64,000 nt of DNA, from assembly GCF_025263485.1 (NCBI RefSeq), contig NZ_CP079863.1:2170001-2234000 (forward strand). Reading direction: 5' to 3'. This DNA is from Mycobacterium sp. SMC-2 (GTDB taxonomy: Bacteria; Actinomycetota; Actinomycetes; Mycobacteriales; Mycobacteriaceae). The position numbers and the translations under genes were made by a program. Below, one piece after another: positions 62,281 to 64,000 of this stretch; position 1 is the first letter of the stretch, and every line of letters begins with the position of its first letter. Under the pieces are notes generated by a model that did no database searches, was not told the origin of the DNA, and worked only from the letters and a program-made list of their open reading frames with translations.

Positions 62281-62379
62281 GCCTGATCCCTTCCCCTTTG
62301 CCAGGACTTACGGGTGGGTGAATCCGGGACGTCAGAAAAGTACCTGACAAGTCAGCGACGTGCGGCGCGGGCAGAATTG

Positions 62380-64000
62380 ATGACCATGGCCCACCCCCGC
62401 GCCGGTCAGCCGGCCCAGCCCGAAGACCTCGTCGATCTGCCACACCTGGTGACGGCCTACTACACGGTTGCGCCCGATCCCGACGACGTGGCCCAGCAGG
62501 TGGCGTTCGGCACCTCGGGGCACCGCGGGTCGGCGCTGGGCGGGGCGTTCAACGAGGCCCACATCCTGGCCATCACCCAGGCCATCGTCGAGTACCGCGC
62601 CGCCCACGGCACCACCGGCCCGTTGTTCATCGGTCGTGACACGCATGGCCTTTCGGAGCCGGCGTGGGTTTCGGCGCTGGAGGTGCTGGCCGCCAACGAC
62701 GTCGTCGCGGTCATCGACTCCCGCGACCGCTACACCCCGACACCGGCGGTCAGCCACGCCATCCTCGCCTACAACCGCGGGCGCACGGACGGGCTTGCAG
62801 ACGGCATCGTCGTCACGCCGTCGCACAACCCCCCACCGGACGGCGGCTTCAAGTACAACCCGCCCAACGGCGGCCCGGCGGACACCGACGCGACGAACGC
62901 AATCGCCAAGCGCGCCAACGAGATTCTGAGCGACGGTTCCGGAGTCAAGCGGGTACCGCTCGCCCGAGCCCTGCGGACCGTCCAGCGCCACGACTATCTG
63001 GGCAACTATGTCGACGACCTGCCCAACGTGGTCGACATCGGCGCGATTCGCGCGGCCGGGGTGCGGATCGGGGCCGACCCGCTGGGTGGGGCGAGCGTCG
63101 ACTACTGGGGTGAGATCGCCGAGCGGCACGGTCTCGACCTGACGGTGGTCAACCCGTTGGTCGACGCGACGTGGCGATTCATGACGCTCGATCATGACGG
63201 CAAGATCCGGATGGACTGCAGCTCGCCGGACGCGATGGCTGGGCTCATTTCGATGATCGCCACCTGCGACCGCTACCAGATCGCCACCGGCAACGACGCC
63301 GACTCCGACCGCCACGGCATCGTCACGCCCGACGGGGGGCTGCTCAACCCCAACCACTATCTGGCGGTGGCCATCGACTACCTCTACACGCACCGGCCGG
63401 CCTGGCCGGACGGCATCGCCGTCGGCAAGACCGCGGTCAGCTCGTCGATCATCGACCGGGTGGTGGCCGGCATCGGTCGCAAGCTCGTCGAAGTGCCGGT
63501 CGGGTTCAAGTGGTTCGTCGACGGCCTGATCGGCGGCACCATCGGGTTCGGCGGCGAGGAGTCCGCGGGGGCGTCGTTCCTGCGGCGCGACGGCTCGGTG
63601 TGGACCACCGACAAGGACGGCATCATCCTGGCGCTGCTGGCCTCCGAGATCCTGGCCGTCACCGGGTTGACCCCGTCGCAGCGCTACCAGCAGCTGACCG
63701 CCGAGTACGGCACGCCCTTCTACGCGCGGGTCGACGCGCCCGCCGATCGTGACCAGAAAGCCCGGCTGGCCAAGCTCTCTGCCGAGCAGGTGACCGCGAC
63801 CGAGGTGGCAGGCGAGCCGATCGCCGCGAAACTCACCGCCGCCCCCGGCAACGGCGCCGCCTTGGGCGGATTGAAGGTGACGACCGCCAACGCATGGTTT
63901 GCCGCGCGCCCGTCGGGCACCGAGGACGTCTACAAAATCTATGCGGAGTCTTTCAACGGCCCCGAGCATTTAGCGGAGGTGCAAGGAGCCGCGCGCGAGG
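62380..64000 (+). CDS. pgm: Phosphoglucomutase, alpha-D-glucose-specific (partial)
   Basis: Interconverts glucose-1-phosphate and glucose-6-phosphate. About 540 residues are visible, and the frame is open to the right edge. The N-terminal [20 protein letters not shown] precedes the phosphoserine site [18 protein letters not shown] (Ser near 147). The metal loop is [15 protein letters not shown] (near 305), and the sugar loop [16 protein letters not shown] is near 390. The start may be ATG 62380 or ATG 62386. The position equals PgmA (Rv3068c). Only the last few residues are missing. Confidence 0.96.
   Translation, partial: MTMAHPRAGQPAQPEDLVDLPHLVTAYYTVAPDPDDVAQQVAFGTSGHRGSALGGAFNEAHILAITQAIVEYRAAHGTTGPLFIGRDTHGLSEPAWVSALEVLAANDVVAVIDSRDRYTPTPAVSHAILAYNRGRTDGLADGIVVTPSHNPPPDGGFKYNPPNGGPADTDATNAIAKRANEILSDGSGVKRVPLARALRTVQRHDYLGNYVDDLPNVVDIGAIRAAGVRIGADPLGGASVDYWGEIAERHGLDLTVVNPLVDATWRFMTLDHDGKIRMDCSSPDAMAGLISMIATCDRYQIATGNDADSDRHGIVTPDGGLLNPNHYLAVAIDYLYTHRPAWPDGIAVGKTAVSSSIIDRVVAGIGRKLVEVPVGFKWFVDGLIGGTIGFGGEESAGASFLRRDGSVWTTDKDGIILALLASEILAVTGLTPSQRYQQLTAEYGTPFYARVDAPADRDQKARLAKLSAEQVTATEVAGEPIAAKLTAAPGNGAALGGLKVTTANAWFAARPSGTEDVYKIYAESFNGPEHLAEVQGAARE

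Noticed and set aside
62281-62379. Fluoride (crcB) riboswitch between crcB1 and pgm
   Set aside because: The 99-bp gap lacks the conserved pseudoknot segments of that riboswitch.
1-64000. CRISPR array, tRNA or rRNA genes
   Set aside because: No regularly spaced repeats and no tRNA or rRNA signatures seen other than the tRNA-like end of tmRNA.

Overview
The window comes from a high-GC actinobacterium and is almost certainly a non-tuberculous, slow-growing Mycobacterium. It holds two PPE genes, F420-type luciferase-like oxidoreductases, a mycothiol-dependent enzyme family, a 13E12/DUF222-HNH gene with a LexA box, and a tmRNA that matches the mycobacterial form in length (368 nt) and tag (ADSHQRDYALAA). 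Gene order follows, in reverse, what I remember of the M. tuberculosis Rv3068c-Rv3151 interval: pgm, crcB pair, LLM, DUF488, 13E12, CitE, ssrA, smpB, ftsXE, prfB, fprA, PPE, hisN, fadE24, fadE23, fadB4, Rv3143-like, nuoA-G. All Rv names here are from memory, not from a search. The M. tuberculosis stretch between fprA and the PPE genes, including the DosR region, is missing. It is replaced by a nitric oxide reductase operon.

Region by region: (1) 1-6448, the nuoA-G end of the complex I operon on the minus strand, with tightly overlapping genes and nuoG cut by the window edge. (2) 6717-7130, a degenerate receiver protein like Rv3143. (3) 7161-15682, a minus-strand accessory catabolic run: homogentisate dioxygenase-like protein, alpha/beta hydrolase, type III CoA-transferase, HMG-CoA-lyase-like protein, TetR regulator, acyl-CoA dehydrogenase, APH-like kinase, DUF6285 protein, NTF2-like protein and YceI. 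The dehydrogenase, kinase and DUF6285 genes are the same three families as LvaC, LvaA and LvaB of the Pseudomonas levulinate pathway. This suggests a 4-hydroxyacyl-CoA phosphorylation route. (4) 15797-21552, core lipid and redox genes (fadB4, a YhdH/AcuI-type reductase, fadE23, fadE24, hisN), with a decayed aldo/keto reductase relic. (5) 21551-24213, a small membrane protein and two tandem PPE-SVP genes. (6) 24214-28218, a nested inverted-repeat element, then an SPFH protein, a Cys-ribbon membrane protein and a quinol-type NO reductase.

(7) 28430-36401, housekeeping: fprA, divergent from prfB, an MscS channel, a proline-rich membrane protein, ftsE, ftsX, smpB, a DMT permease and a mycothiol-dependent enzyme. 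(8) 36492-40631, tmRNA with a broken integrase directly at its 3' end, then a patatin-like phospholipase with a partner ORF, a cold-shock protein and small hypotheticals. This looks like the remains of a mobile island. (9) 40776-43722, a methyltransferase, glycosyltransferase and UDP-glucuronate-decarboxylase-like mini-cluster, flanked by an intact and a relic copy of an amidase gene. (10) 43919-50886, secreted or envelope enzymes (amidase, serine hydrolase lipoprotein, M15 peptidase), a tandem universal stress protein, DUF732 proteins (one broken), a PhyH-type dioxygenase and small membrane proteins.

(11) 50892-58107, LLM oxidoreductase, SelO, a divergent hemerythrin/ferritin-like pair with SigF-like promoters, a CitE-like lyase, a DsbA-family protein and an SOS-boxed HNH protein. 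(12) 58200-59610, an IS110-family element with a candidate bridge-RNA region. (13) 59637-64000, DUF488, LLM, a siderophore-type GNAT, paired fluoride channels and the start of pgm, cut by the right edge.
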